From Dermanyssus gallinae (taxonomy: Eukaryota; Arthropoda; Arachnida; Mesostigmata; Dermanyssidae), in assembly GCA_003439945.1 (NCBI GenBank), contig QVRM01004007.1:1359501-1423500 (forward strand): a stretch of 64,000 nt of DNA, given 5' to 3'. Below the pieces are notes generated by a model. It had not been told where the DNA came from, ran no database searches, and saw nothing but the letters and a program-made list of their open reading frames with translations. Shown one piece after another: positions 50,601 through 59,599 of the stretch; the first letter of the stretch is position 1, and each line of letters starts with the position of its first letter. The position numbers were made by a program, and so were the translations under genes.

Positions 50601-53600
50601 AGGGGGGTAATACCAGAGGAACAGCATGGATTTAGGAAGGGAAGGTCAGGTGTTCGTAGATTTAAAAGCGGCGTTTGACATAGCGCCAAGGGATAAGATA
50701 GTTAAAGAGCTAGCTAAAATGGGAGTGCCGGGAGCAATGCTGAGGCTGCTCATCAGCATCTTAAAACAAAACACGGTGCTGATTGACAACGGAGTTGGCA
50801 TTGCGGGGGAGGTAATTCAAATCACAGGTGTCGCGCAGGGCGATGGACTGAGTCCACTACTGTTTTCCGTTCTTCTGGGTGGGCTCCCCGAACGGATAAG
50901 GACGGGCTGGACTCGAGAGTGGGCCAAGATTTTAGTGTACGCAGATGATGGAGTAATCTTTAGTTGTAGCATTTTCAGAGTGAAGCAAGCAATGGATCGG
51001 CTAGTTACATTCATTGATGAAATGGGCTTAAAGGTTAATTGGGAAAAGACAGTAGCTATGAAATTCCGAAGGGGCGGCCGTCTGGCCAGGGATGACGTAC
51101 TCCAAATCAGGGGAAAGGAATTAAAATTTGTAAATAAATTCACATACCGAGGGCTTACCTTCGATCACACATCCAGGAGAGGGTTAGGAAGGCCACTATC
51201 GCAGCCGCGGCAATTAAATGTCCACACAAGCTCTCGGTCGATGCAGCGGTAGCCCTTTTTGGGATACAGATAGCGCCCATCGCCACATATGGCATTTCAC
51301 TAATATGGGATAAGGTGGGAGTAGACGAATAGCGTTTAATCGATGGGGTAAGGTTTTTCTTTCTAAAGAGGGTTTTTGCGCTTTCAAATACATGCAGAAA
51401 TAGGGTGGTCCACGTATTGGAAGGTGGCCCACTGCTGACAGAGGAGCTGCAAAAACGATGGAATCTGAAGAAGACGTGAGCCTTTGACGTTTGAAATTGG
51501 CGAACCAAAATTAGCGAGGTAGACATAGGAATTTATGGGACAGCAGCAATGAGAAGCACTGGGTGGAGGGCTAGCGGGGTGAAAGATCGCCATTTAACAA
51601 TGGCCTTTGCAGCCCACGGATTTCATTACGTTCTATGCAACAAGGAGGGCTTCCATGAACCACAAGACGAATGTCGATGCAAATAATGCTGGAGTAAATG
51701 TGATAAATACCACGCCGCGGTTTGTCCGGTGGTTCGGTTCATAGCAGAACTGGCAAAACGCTAGATCGATTGTTGTGTGGAAAACTGTGATGTAACATAA
51801 ACACACTTACCCAGCCCGGGTGTTAATAAATAAATAAAATAATATAACTTGCAAAATGCAATTAAGTTGTAAAATAAATTAAATAGATTCCTGATCTGAT
51901 GACCTGCCAGAGAGCATGCGCCTTCATAGGTCAGAAGGACTAGAGGATTTACGATCGTTCACCTCTGGATTCGATTGTCTTATGGACAATGTTCGCTCTA
52001 AACACGCGAATGCACAAGTGCCCTGAAAAGCAGTTGCCCTCAATGCTTCGAAAATCTGTTTATCTTAGACGGTCAAATGCCCAAAGCTTACCCTTAGCGG
52101 TAATCTTGATTTGCTACCACATTGTCGTTTCCTACGCCCCAGGTATTAGTCAGTCGCCGCAGTTCGGTCGGGCATAAAACGTTGGATTTTATAGTAACGG
52201 TCTTATTGCATGTCATAATGCCCTCTTTTTGCAACTTGTTTCTTATGGGATTCTCGTTGGGACAGTGCCCCAGTAACGCATCTCCACTGCTTTAAGACTA
52301 TACAGAGTAACGTTCTTACCATTTAAAGTAAATTATGCATTTTGACACTGAAGTGTCGCATTGTATAAAATTTCCGACGATCAATCCTTGTACCCTGATA
52401 TAAATACTGAACTTGAATATGAATATGTATTATTGAACGTACAATGCCTGCTTTTTTCATTCGTCTATTATAACTGTAATATCTGCGTTTATTTAGTTTT
52501 TATTGCAAATACGGTAACTATGTCCAATAGCATGTCAACGGTGCGATGTTGCGAGACTTTTCTGCGAGCATCACTTGTAAGCAGCCGGTTTTTGCTTGTT
52601 TGTTTTTCAGTTGGGCGATTCTATTCTCACACCCGGCCGACTATACGCCGGTGTGCACAACGGAGCTGGCTCGAGCCGCCCAGCTACATTCGACTTTTGC
52701 CGCAAAAGGCGTCAAACTGATCGCGCTCTCTTGCGACTCCGTCGAGAGCCACCGAGGCTGGATTAAGGTAAGAAGAGAGTCCCGTAGTACCAACAAATAT
52801 ACGAGGAGTCAAAAAAACAAATATATACGAGGTATGTTCAAAAAGTATCGCGACTTTTGTGTTTTTTCAAAAATTATTCATTTATTCATGAATATCTATT
52901 TTGTCCCCTTCAAAGTAATCCCCAAGAGATATTATACACTTGTGCCAACGGTTTTTCCAATCTTCGAAGCACTTCAAAAAACCATTTTTTTTACTCTTGT
53001 TCAGCTCCTCCTTCGATGCCGTCTTTATCTCGTCAAGCGTAGCGTAACGTCGTCCTTTCATGGGCCTCTTCAGTTTAGGGAACAAGAAAAAGTCACAGGG
53101 GGCCAGATCTGGGGAATACGGTGGCTGCGGCATCATTAGTGTGTTGTTTTTGGCCAAAAACTCGCGCACAAGCAACGATGTGTGAGCAGGGGCGTTATCG
53201 TGGTGCAAAAGCCAATTTTTATTCTTCCACAAATCCGGGCGTTTCTGGCGGATTGCTTCGCGCAAATTGCGCATAACTTGCAGGTAATATTCCTTATTGA
53301 CCGTTCTACCCTGTGGCAAGAACTCATGATGCACCACGCCCCTGCAATCGAGAAGCGGCAGCTTCCATTGAGATGATTGAGCTTTGGTTTCCACGTCATA
53401 ACCATAAACCCACGATTCGTCACCAGTTATGACCCTCTGGAGCAAATTTGGGTCGTCGCGGACAGAGTCCAACATCTCATTAGCAATGTTCATGCGATGC
53501 TGTTTTTGGTCGCAATTGAGCAATTTTGGTACGAATTTCGCGGCGACCCGTCTCATGCCCAAATCATTGATAAAAATCGAATGGCACGAGCCAATCGATA

Positions 53601-56017
53601 TGTTTAGGTCCTCAGCAACTTCTCTAACGGTGATTCGACGATTGGCCAATACCATTTTCTCCACTTCATTAATTTTTTCGTCTGTTGTTGAAGTGCTCGG
53701 GCGTCCGGCACGCTCTTCGTCGTTCACATCTTCTCGGCCTTCTGAGAACATTTTGTACCACCGATAAACGTTGCTTCGGTCCAAGGTAGCTTCTCCGTAT
53801 GCCACAGTCAACATTCGGAATGCATCCGCGCACTTAATTTCGTTTTTCACACAATATTTGATACAGGTTCTTTGATCCATTTTTTTGAATAGGTAAAAAT
53901 CGAAGACGATCCAAAACACGTGCAAGCAAAGCATCTGTCAACAATTAAGTGAACATTAAAAATGGCCGAGCTTGTCGGCATAAGTGAGAGACATGAGTAC
54001 CAACAAAACGCCACAAAAAATCGAAATTCGAATATACGTAACCCGCGAAAATTCAAAAGTCGCGATACTTTTTGAACACACCTCGTATATATATATATAT
54101 ATATATATATAGGGTGTTCCAATTTGTGTGTCCAAAACGCTAGGGTATGGTCAAACTCGGTGAGAAAATCATTTTTGCCAATGGGTGGAAGCCGGGAAAA
54201 CGTTTTGTTTAGGAGTGAGGATAAAATTTATAAAAGCAGTTATTCAGCCTTTTTTCTTCTACATAGTTGTGCAAAATCTACGTTTGCGGGAGAACCAGTC
54301 AACGCACGAAGGAACCGATCATACCGGCGTGTTTGGCGGAAAATTCTGCACAATAACGTATACATTACTAGCTTGCGTAGCAAAAAGCGAATAGCCAGAT
54401 TAAGGAAAGTCATAAAAAGTCGAAATGTTACGTTAACGCTTTTTTGTGCAACATCGTAATTTTTTCCATTACGACCAAAAATACACGTCCAAAAGACTAC
54501 TCTCAGGCAATAGCAGATTTAATGCCCATCATTTTCGTATCAAGGTGATGGTGCTGCGTTACGTAGTTGTCAAGTCACTAAGCTTTTTCGACAGTCATAG
54601 TTGTTATGTTTTAAGTGCAAGTTTTCGCTTTCGATATGGCTATCGAAAAAGCTTAGTTACTTGGCAACTACGTAACGCAGCACCATAACCTTGATACGAA
54701 AATGATGGGCATTATTGCTGCTAATGCCTGAGGGTAGTCTTTTAGACGTGCATTTTTGGTCGTAATGGAAAAAATTACGATGTTGCACAAAAAAGCGTTA
54801 ACGTAACATTTTGACTTTTTATGACTTTTCTTAATCTGGCTATTCGCTTTTTGCTACGCAAGCTAGTAATGTATACTTTATTGTGCAGAATTTTCCGCCA
54901 AACACGCCGGTATGATCGGTTCCTTTGTGCGTTGACTGGTTCTCCCGCAAACGTAGATTTTGCACAACTATGTAGAAGAAAAAAGGCTAAATAACTGCTT
55001 TTATAAATTTCATCCTCACTCCTAAACAAAACGTTTTCCCGGCTTCCACCCATTGGCAAAAATGATTTTCTCACCGAGTTTGACCATATCCTATCGTTTT
55101 GGCCACACAAATAGGGACACCCTGTATATATATAATCCGTACACGATTTATAAATATTTGATTCCGAAGAACATTATCGATCGAATCCTCATTTGACACG
55201 AAAAATATGCTATAGCCCTTTATTCTTATGATGAGTATATACACCCATGGCGTACATGTGCACTGTTGTTGTTACATCAGGACATTGAGGCGTTCGGCGA
55301 CCTACCAGAAGGTCCATTCCCGTACCCAATCATCGCTGATGAGAAACGCGACATCGCTAATCTCCTGGGCATGCTCGACCCCGAGGAAAAGGATAAGGAT
55401 GGCATTCCACTCACCTGCCGAGCGGTTTTCATGATCGGCAAGGACCGCAAGATGAAGCTTTCCATGCTCTATCCGGCTACCACCGGTCGCAACTTTGAGT
55501 AAGTTGTACTTCAAATCACTACTTAGACCTGACATTAGGCGGTCAGCGCTTAGGGTTAGCGGGATAGGGCTTACAATGAAACAGCACATATATTGCTCAA
55601 AGAACGCCTCACATAGGGGACATATAAAAATTACATCTTACCAGATTCCATATAAATGCATGTACAGGCTTCTCACATATTTTCTGAACTTATATTGCTT
55701 ACAGAAAGCTTCACATAGGGGACAAATAAAAATTACATCCTACCAGAGAAAATTAACCCATGACCCATATTTTCCACTACTAATTGCCTTTGTGTTATTG
55801 ATTGCGGTATTATCCTAGCGAGGTGCTGCGTGCTATGGACTCCCTGATCGTCACAGAAACTCGTAAGGTTGCCACCCCTGCTGGATGGAAGAAAGGAACA
55901 CCTTGCATGGTTCTTCCTTCCGTTACCGAGGAGGAAATTCCATCGCTGTTCCCAACCGGTGTTCGCAAAATCGACGTTCCCTCCGGGAAAAACTATATGC
56001 GAACAACTATGGACTAG
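44489..56017 (+). CDS. PRDX6: Peroxiredoxin-6 (1-Cys peroxiredoxin), 4 coding exons
   Basis: Exons 44489-44580, 52611-52767, 55281-55498 and 55819-56017 join in frame (GT-AG throughout) to give 221 residues, the usual PRDX6 length. The enzyme reduces hydrogen peroxide and phospholipid hydroperoxides in the cytosol using one catalytic cysteine. Seen: [13 protein letters not shown] start; [20 protein letters not shown] with peroxidatic Cys46 and Thr43; [20 protein letters not shown]; the conserved Arg in [30 protein letters not shown]-terminal dimerisation domain ending RTTMD. The Ser of the GDSWG lipase motif is kept, but the context is DNSWA. The 8-kb first intron and 2.5-kb second intron are packed with mobile elements. 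The gene looks intact. Confidence 0.95.
44581..49229. other. Left part of PRDX6 intron 1
   Basis: (AT)n tracts lie at 44597-44629 and 44788-44806. No host exon is seen in about 4.6 kb. A frame at 45358-45663 (minus) may be LINE-derived. A GC-richer patch at 45960-46440 has open frames without recognised motifs. Confidence 0.4.
45358..45663 (-). mobile_element. Possible LINE fragment
   Basis: A 101-codon minus-strand frame contains [20 protein letters not shown], which has the feel of an arthropod retroelement C-terminus, but no diagnostic motif is present. It may be chance. Confidence 0.2.
49230..49935 (+). mobile_element. LINE RT remnant in PRDX6 intron 1
   Basis: Pieces read [20 protein letters not shown], then [35 protein letters not shown] and [19 protein letters not shown] (about 49645-49700). 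This is the RT fingers region in correct order (SGPDGI..., YRGI-L, GFR-GR-T-N, F-D---AFD). In-frame stops mean it is dead. The next LINE inserted just downstream. Confidence 0.7.
50124..50140 (+). repeat. Target-site duplication, left
   Basis: atataacttgcaaaatg, repeated exactly at 51842-51858 on the other side of the LINE. Confidence 0.85.
50141..51841 (+). mobile_element. 5'-truncated LINE with 17-bp target-site duplication
   Basis: A 1.7-kb insertion in PRDX6 intron 1. In order: [31 protein letters not shown] (RT fingers); [36 protein letters not shown] (QGDGLSP box); [15 protein letters not shown] (catalytic box near 50938-50949); then a decayed C-terminus with [16 protein letters not shown] and [10 protein letters not shown] (about 51630-51735), a Cys/His cluster. 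The tail is taaataaataaaat. A short deletion follows FRKGRS and several frameshifts and stops (for example TAA at 51684) disable it. The exact flanking repeat shows endonuclease-primed insertion and relative youth. The clade is not assigned. Confidence 0.85.
51842..51858 (+). repeat. Target-site duplication, right
   Basis: Exact copy of 50124-50140, directly after the TAAA-type tail. Confidence 0.85.
51859..52610. other. Right part of PRDX6 intron 1
   Basis: No further gene or repeat recognised. It ends with the pyrimidine-rich acceptor tttgtttttcag. Confidence 0.5.
52611..52767 (+). CDS. PRDX6: PRDX6 coding exon 2 (peroxidatic Cys)
   Basis: 157 bp, with acceptor tttttcag and donor gtaaga at 52768. 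It encodes [19 protein letters not shown] through ESHRGWIK. Confidence 0.95.
52828..52859 (+). repeat. mariner terminal inverted repeat, left
   Basis: 32 bp starting cgaggtatgttcaaaaag. One mismatch to the complement of the right repeat. Confidence 0.92.
52882..53880 (-). CDS. mariner transposase, open frame with probable internal deletion
   Basis: 332 residues from ATG at 53880 ([10 protein letters not shown]) to TAA at 52884-52882. The N-terminal helix-turn-helix pair includes [20 protein letters not shown]; the linker motif reads KFVPKLL. The catalytic triad is Asp154 ([12 protein letters not shown]), Asp228 ([10 protein letters not shown]) and Asp263 ([10 protein letters not shown]), with exactly 34 residues between the last two (D,D34D). 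Between QSSQWKLP and [12 protein letters not shown] about 23 residues normally present (the basic stretch and beta-strand before the FFD-type motif) appear missing without breaking the frame. The protein may therefore be inactive despite the intact triad. A longer start at 53934 is possible but lies outside the conserved N-terminus. Confidence 0.9.
   Translation of the reverse strand: MDQRTCIKYCVKNEIKCADAFRMLTVAYGEATLDRSNVYRWYKMFSEGREDVNDEERAGRPSTSTTDEKINEVEKMVLANRRITVREVAEDLNISIGSCHSIFINDLGMRRVAAKFVPKLLNCDQKQHRMNIANEMLDSVRDDPNLLQRVITGDESWVYGYDVETKAQSSQWKLPLLDCRGVVHHEFLPQGRTVNKEYYLQVMRNLREAIRQKRPDLWKNKNWLLHHDNAPAHTSLLVREFLAKNNTLMMPQPPYSPDLAPCDFFLFPKLKRPMKGRRYATLDEIKTASKEELNKSKKNGFLKCFEDWKNRWHKCIISLGDYFEGDKIDIHE
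54054..54085 (-). repeat. mariner terminal inverted repeat, right
   Basis: 32 bp ending cacacctcg, followed by TA. Confidence 0.92.
54086..54110. repeat. (TA)n tract shared by mariner and foldback ends
   Basis: About 25 bp of TA dinucleotides. One edge supplies the mariner target duplication and the other the foldback TA. Confidence 0.85.
54111..55124. mobile_element. Foldback (palindromic) element, copy 2, in PRDX6 intron 2
   Basis: The arms are 54111-54590 and 54644-55124, with a 53-bp loop. The outermost 54 bases of each arm differ at five positions. The ends read agggtgttcc on the left and, complemented, cagggtgtcc on the right, each beside TA, as in Tc1/mariner-type termini. The inner arms match foldback copy 1 at 29011-30180. 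There is no coding capacity; open frames in it are arm translations. It lies in the PRDX6 intron, so the primary transcript carries the whole palindrome. Confidence 0.9.
55281..55498 (+). CDS. PRDX6: PRDX6 coding exon 3
   Basis: 218 bp, with acceptor acatcag and donor gtaagt at 55499. It encodes [20 protein letters not shown] through PATTGRNF plus two bases. Confidence 0.94.
55819..56017 (+). CDS. PRDX6: PRDX6 coding exon 4 (last)
   Basis: 199 bp after acceptor tcctag. It encodes [20 protein letters not shown] through NYMRTTMD, with stop TAG at 56015-56017. Confidence 0.94.
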
Positions 56018-57839
56018 CCGCATAGCTCTGTAGACTACGACTGGCGGGTGCGAGCGTTCTGCCAAGTTCTAGGCGTCCTTTAATACGCCGTCCCAGTCTA
56101 TAAGCACTGAGTAAATCTACATATTTCTCATAATTTGCAGTTTTCTTTTCTCTAATATATATATATATATATATATATAAACGATTAAGATTATGGTGAC
56201 CTTTTTATTGATCCTTATGCTTTAATATCTGCATGAAAGATCTACAATCTATAGGCATAGTCTACTTCCTGGCACTTGCAGTTGCGTGAACTGTGCACGT
56301 GACATTAAGCTTACATAGGGCAGCAAGTAAAAGTGATATTTGCCCAAATATCCTTTCATATGAGAAAATAATATGAATATTGAAGATCATCACGAGAAGC
56401 GCTCGTTCAAGCTTGCTCCACCTACACATTGATTGCCTAATGTCAAATTGTACAGAAATCCACACCTGTTTATGAACAAAGTTCGTACAGTTGTATTATA
56501 AATTATTTAATAAACTAATTTGGCATTTTCACCCTATATAAAGTCTACGTGGTAGGTAAGTTATGGGCCAGTGGCGTACCGGATTTATGAATTACTATCT
56601 TCTGCTGTTGAGCCGACCGATGCTAAATATAGCTGCATATGAAGTGTGTGTTAGGTAGAAACTACGCCGTTTGTATGTACACCGTGTAACTAGTGCCAAG
56701 GGAGAACGTGCGGTTTCTGAACTGACCTAGCGTACAATGCTCCATTTCTAAAAGGTTAAATTTCTGCAACCCACCAAGTCGCTTAGGCATTATTACTGCT
56801 TTAAAAGCTTCCTCACCAAACCTGCGGTCGATCCAGCACAAATGCTTCTTGTAGTAGTTTTGAGCGATAACATGTCATGCGGTGCTCCGTTGTGGTAAAG
56901 GGCGGCTGCCCTTATAACAGCTTATGAGCAGTTCGTCAAAACACATTATCGTGTTCAACACTCTATCCAGTGCAGTGTTCCTTTGACAGATTATTCTATC
57001 TGTCATTATACAATGAACTTTTATTCAGGTAACTTTAGGTTTTGGCAGCGGCTGGACTAATTGAAACAACATTACAAATCATTTTATGATATTGTATTCA
57101 TCCACATGTGTTGCACCTCCCGGACACTAGGTAAGGTTGCACTTTCTACAGAGTAATGAGTATAGAATTGTATGTTCACGGGAGGGAATCTTAATTGGCA
57201 TCGTAGCGGTCTATTAGACCTAAGGCCTGTGGGTGAGAAAGACGCACTGTATCGCTTAGTGGATGAATGCATATGCAAGTGCCACCGGATCTGGCAAGCA
57301 AATTTTACTGTTCATTGCAGCTTACTCTCCCTCTGCTAAAAGCAGCGCCTTAGACTGATGATAGCGTCGCTCGTGCGTAAATGTACTAGTATATGGTACA
57401 TGTCATTCATTTTCAGTTATAAACGTAACAGTTCCCCTCCACTAACGTAAAAGCTCTACAGCCGAATCAGGTCCTTAGTAATCAGTGGACTCATGTTAAT
57501 TTCATTGTGGTTGGCACCCAGAGTCACACTGTCATACATATTGAGTGCAGTTGAGAGCGGACGTTTTGTATGTGACCTTCCGGAAAAGCGAATTGTGCCG
57601 CGGATAGACAAGTAAGTTTGCAACGGCAGGCTAAGTTGCCTCTGACGACGAGCAGTTTGCATCTGCCGCGATGGACGTGACAGCTCCGTCGAACATGTAT
57701 ACCGATGCTGGTCTATCGGTCAGTGAGAAGCTCGTAACGGACATAGCGATGTCCGCGGCAACGACCAATCTTAAAGAGGACAACACTTGTTCGAGTTGCC
57801 AGAACGGGGTCCAGTCAGTGACGGGCGGTTTAAAGTGAT
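56018..57839. other. PRDX6 3' flank and gap
   Basis: An (AT)n tract lies at 56156-56180. No further gene was recognised before the LINE scraps near 57.8 kb. Confidence 0.4.
56509..56514 (+). promoter_or_regulatory. Candidate polyadenylation signal for PRDX6
   Basis: AATAAA about 490 bp after the PRDX6 stop codon; the first clear match on this strand I noticed. Confidence 0.4.
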
Positions 57840-58290
57840 AGCTCAGACAATTATTCTGGGGAGTAGTTCACCAGGGACTTATCGTCCGGTGCAATGGCTA
57901 TCTTAATGTTGCACAACCCTCTTTTAAGATTTTGTACGAAAGATGACGTGCTGGTCTGGGTCAACAGTGAAAAAGAGGCAAAGGAATACCGCTTAACAAA
58001 GTAATCCTACCCTTCGACGCAACTTGCCGCTTTGGTGTTCCTTGGTTGCAAGGTACACCCGGTAGTAATAGAGCCAGATAAAGTAATGCTGTGCTACAAA
58101 TGCTTCTCCAAACGAGACACTTCGCTAACCCAAAGGTTACGTAAAAATGCGGCAAAACTTACCACCGGACGGTTGACTGTAGCACACCAAACTGCATCAA
58201 CGGCTACGAACCCCACTAAGCGGGTTCATACGCTTCCTTTTTTCACAGTATTACAAGAGCGGAACAAGATCATTGTGGAAGCTTAACTAC
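57840..58290 (+). mobile_element. Possible LINE ORF1 (gag-like) scrap
   Basis: Frames reading VFLGCKVHPVVIEPDKVMLC then YKCFSKRD recall the segment before the zinc knuckles of LINE ORF1 (a VFLG-KVP phrase and CYKC). The knuckles themselves cannot be read. Confidence 0.3.
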
Positions 58291-58587
58291 ACCAACAGGT
58301 CCAGCACACTTTTGAAGGAAATTGTAGAAGCGCATTATCGAGCGACCAGCTAATAGTGCAAGTACCTGTCAGCAGCCACTGCAACAGCAGCGGCAAGGCT
58401 ATTTGAAATCTATCAGTGATGGTAAAGGTAAATGCGTTGCAAAATAGATGCCAGTCATCCTACTATCTGGTGAACAACATAGTTAGATAAGGACAGGCTG
58501 TTTGGCTTGACAGTAAGCCGAGTCAGGCGTTAATAGCTAAGGAAGATATATTACATACATACGGCACTTTGCCACTCAACATGGTGC

Positions 58588-58792
58588 ATTTTCTTTTTTT
58601 TCGATTTTTCCGTAAGGCTAGTTGCCCGTGTACGGTTTTTTTTTTATATCATGGCTAATTTTTACTTCACTCCGGCATTTACCTTATCTAAATTGGAAAC
58701 CATGCAAACCAATTTAAGAGTGGCCGGTCTGGGTCTCGAACCCAGTCCTCCCGAATGCAAGGCAAAGGCTTTGCCACTAAGCCATCTTGCTT
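58588..58792 (-). mobile_element. SINE family A (tRNA-derived), copy 2
   Basis: On the minus strand: A box TGGCTTAGTGG (about 58784-58774), GCCTTGCATTCGGGAGGACT, B box GGGTTCGAGACCC (about 58745-58733), then a body matching 34017-34208 and an A-rich tail (plus-strand T run at 58594-58601). Confidence 0.82.
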
Positions 58793-58803
58793 GGAATGAT
58801 AAT

Positions 58804-59075
58804 ATAATCGTCATTATATACAATTCGAACACTTCAGCGACCGCCCCACCGGGCGAAAAAGTGTAAAGACCGACGGTGCGTCTTACAGCTCCCTGCGTGA
58901 TATTTAGCGCACATCTGCGAGCAGAACCGGCGACGACATTGATCGCCAACTTGGCGAAATCCTGGGGTCGAACATGCAAAATGTACGTTGTGTACACGTG
59001 CCGATTAGTGCATTTCCATCCCAAAGCTCCCTGGCGAGGTACACATCTAACTGCGCTACCTCTGCCGAGGCCTCG
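58804..59075 (-). mobile_element. SINE family B (tRNA-derived), full-length candidate
   Basis: On the minus strand it has a tRNA-like head with A box GGTAGCGCAGTTAG (about 59061-59047) and B-box-like TGTTCGACCCC (about 58975-58965), then a body (58950-58804) matching 12682-12826. Family A follows it directly in the same orientation. Confidence 0.65.
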
Positions 59076-59599
59076 TTCACTTTTCCCTGCCACTTAAAAA
59101 AAAATTTAACAATCTTAAGCTCAAGAAGACGCACTGCCGCATTCAGGGACAGTTTTCGAGGGTTTCTCACCTCTGTGTGAATAGAAGTCGCCGATGTGCT
59201 GGGTATAGATAGTTCTCGTATAGTGTAGTCTCAAACCCTTCACGTAGTGCACGCAGGGTCAATTATTACATTTTGCAGAAGAAACTAAGTCTTTTCTATG
59301 TTCTGCACATATAAGGCAGCGTATTAAGAACTGGACAGTCCTGGATAACGTTGAGATACTCAGAAGCCATATATATGTTTAAGTAATAACACCATACCAC
59401 CGGCAGTATCTACACTGGTCAGCCAGACGTTCTAAAAGAGGAGGTCAACGTAAAAGCATTTTCCCTCCTACTTAAAAAAGTATCCCGACTGGGTTTCCTC
59501 CCATAGCTGGTTCCATTTATTCACGGTTTCTAGTCGGCTGATCTATAATCTCTCCGCCCCGAGGCTGATTGAGGGGCATCTGGAAGCTAGTTATTTGAC
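59076..59599. other. No feature recognised
   Basis: Mixed-composition DNA between the SINE pair and the LINE at 59600. Confidence 0.4.

Larger units (their letters stand above)
52828..54085 (-). mobile_element. mariner element (irritans-like), in PRDX6 intron 2
   Basis: 1258 bp bounded by TA duplications (52826-52827 and 54086-54087). The terminal inverted repeats, 52828-52859 and 54054-54085, match at 31 of 32 positions; both begin cgaggt and run into caaaaagtatcgcgactttt. The single transposase frame lies antisense to PRDX6. The wording [17 protein letters not shown] suggests the irritans group. Its right end is separated from foldback copy 2 only by (TA)n. Confidence 0.93.

Noticed and set aside
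50193..50678. Treating the 161-codon and 208-codon frames at 50.2-51.25 kb as two host genes
   Set aside because: They are consecutive parts of one reverse transcriptase inside a single insertion bounded by a 17-bp duplication.
58720..58792. Possible genuine tRNA genes (also at 34150, 3380 and 58970)
   Set aside because: A and B boxes are present but the stems do not pair as a cloverleaf and the sequence continues into repeated bodies with A-rich tails, so these are SINEs.
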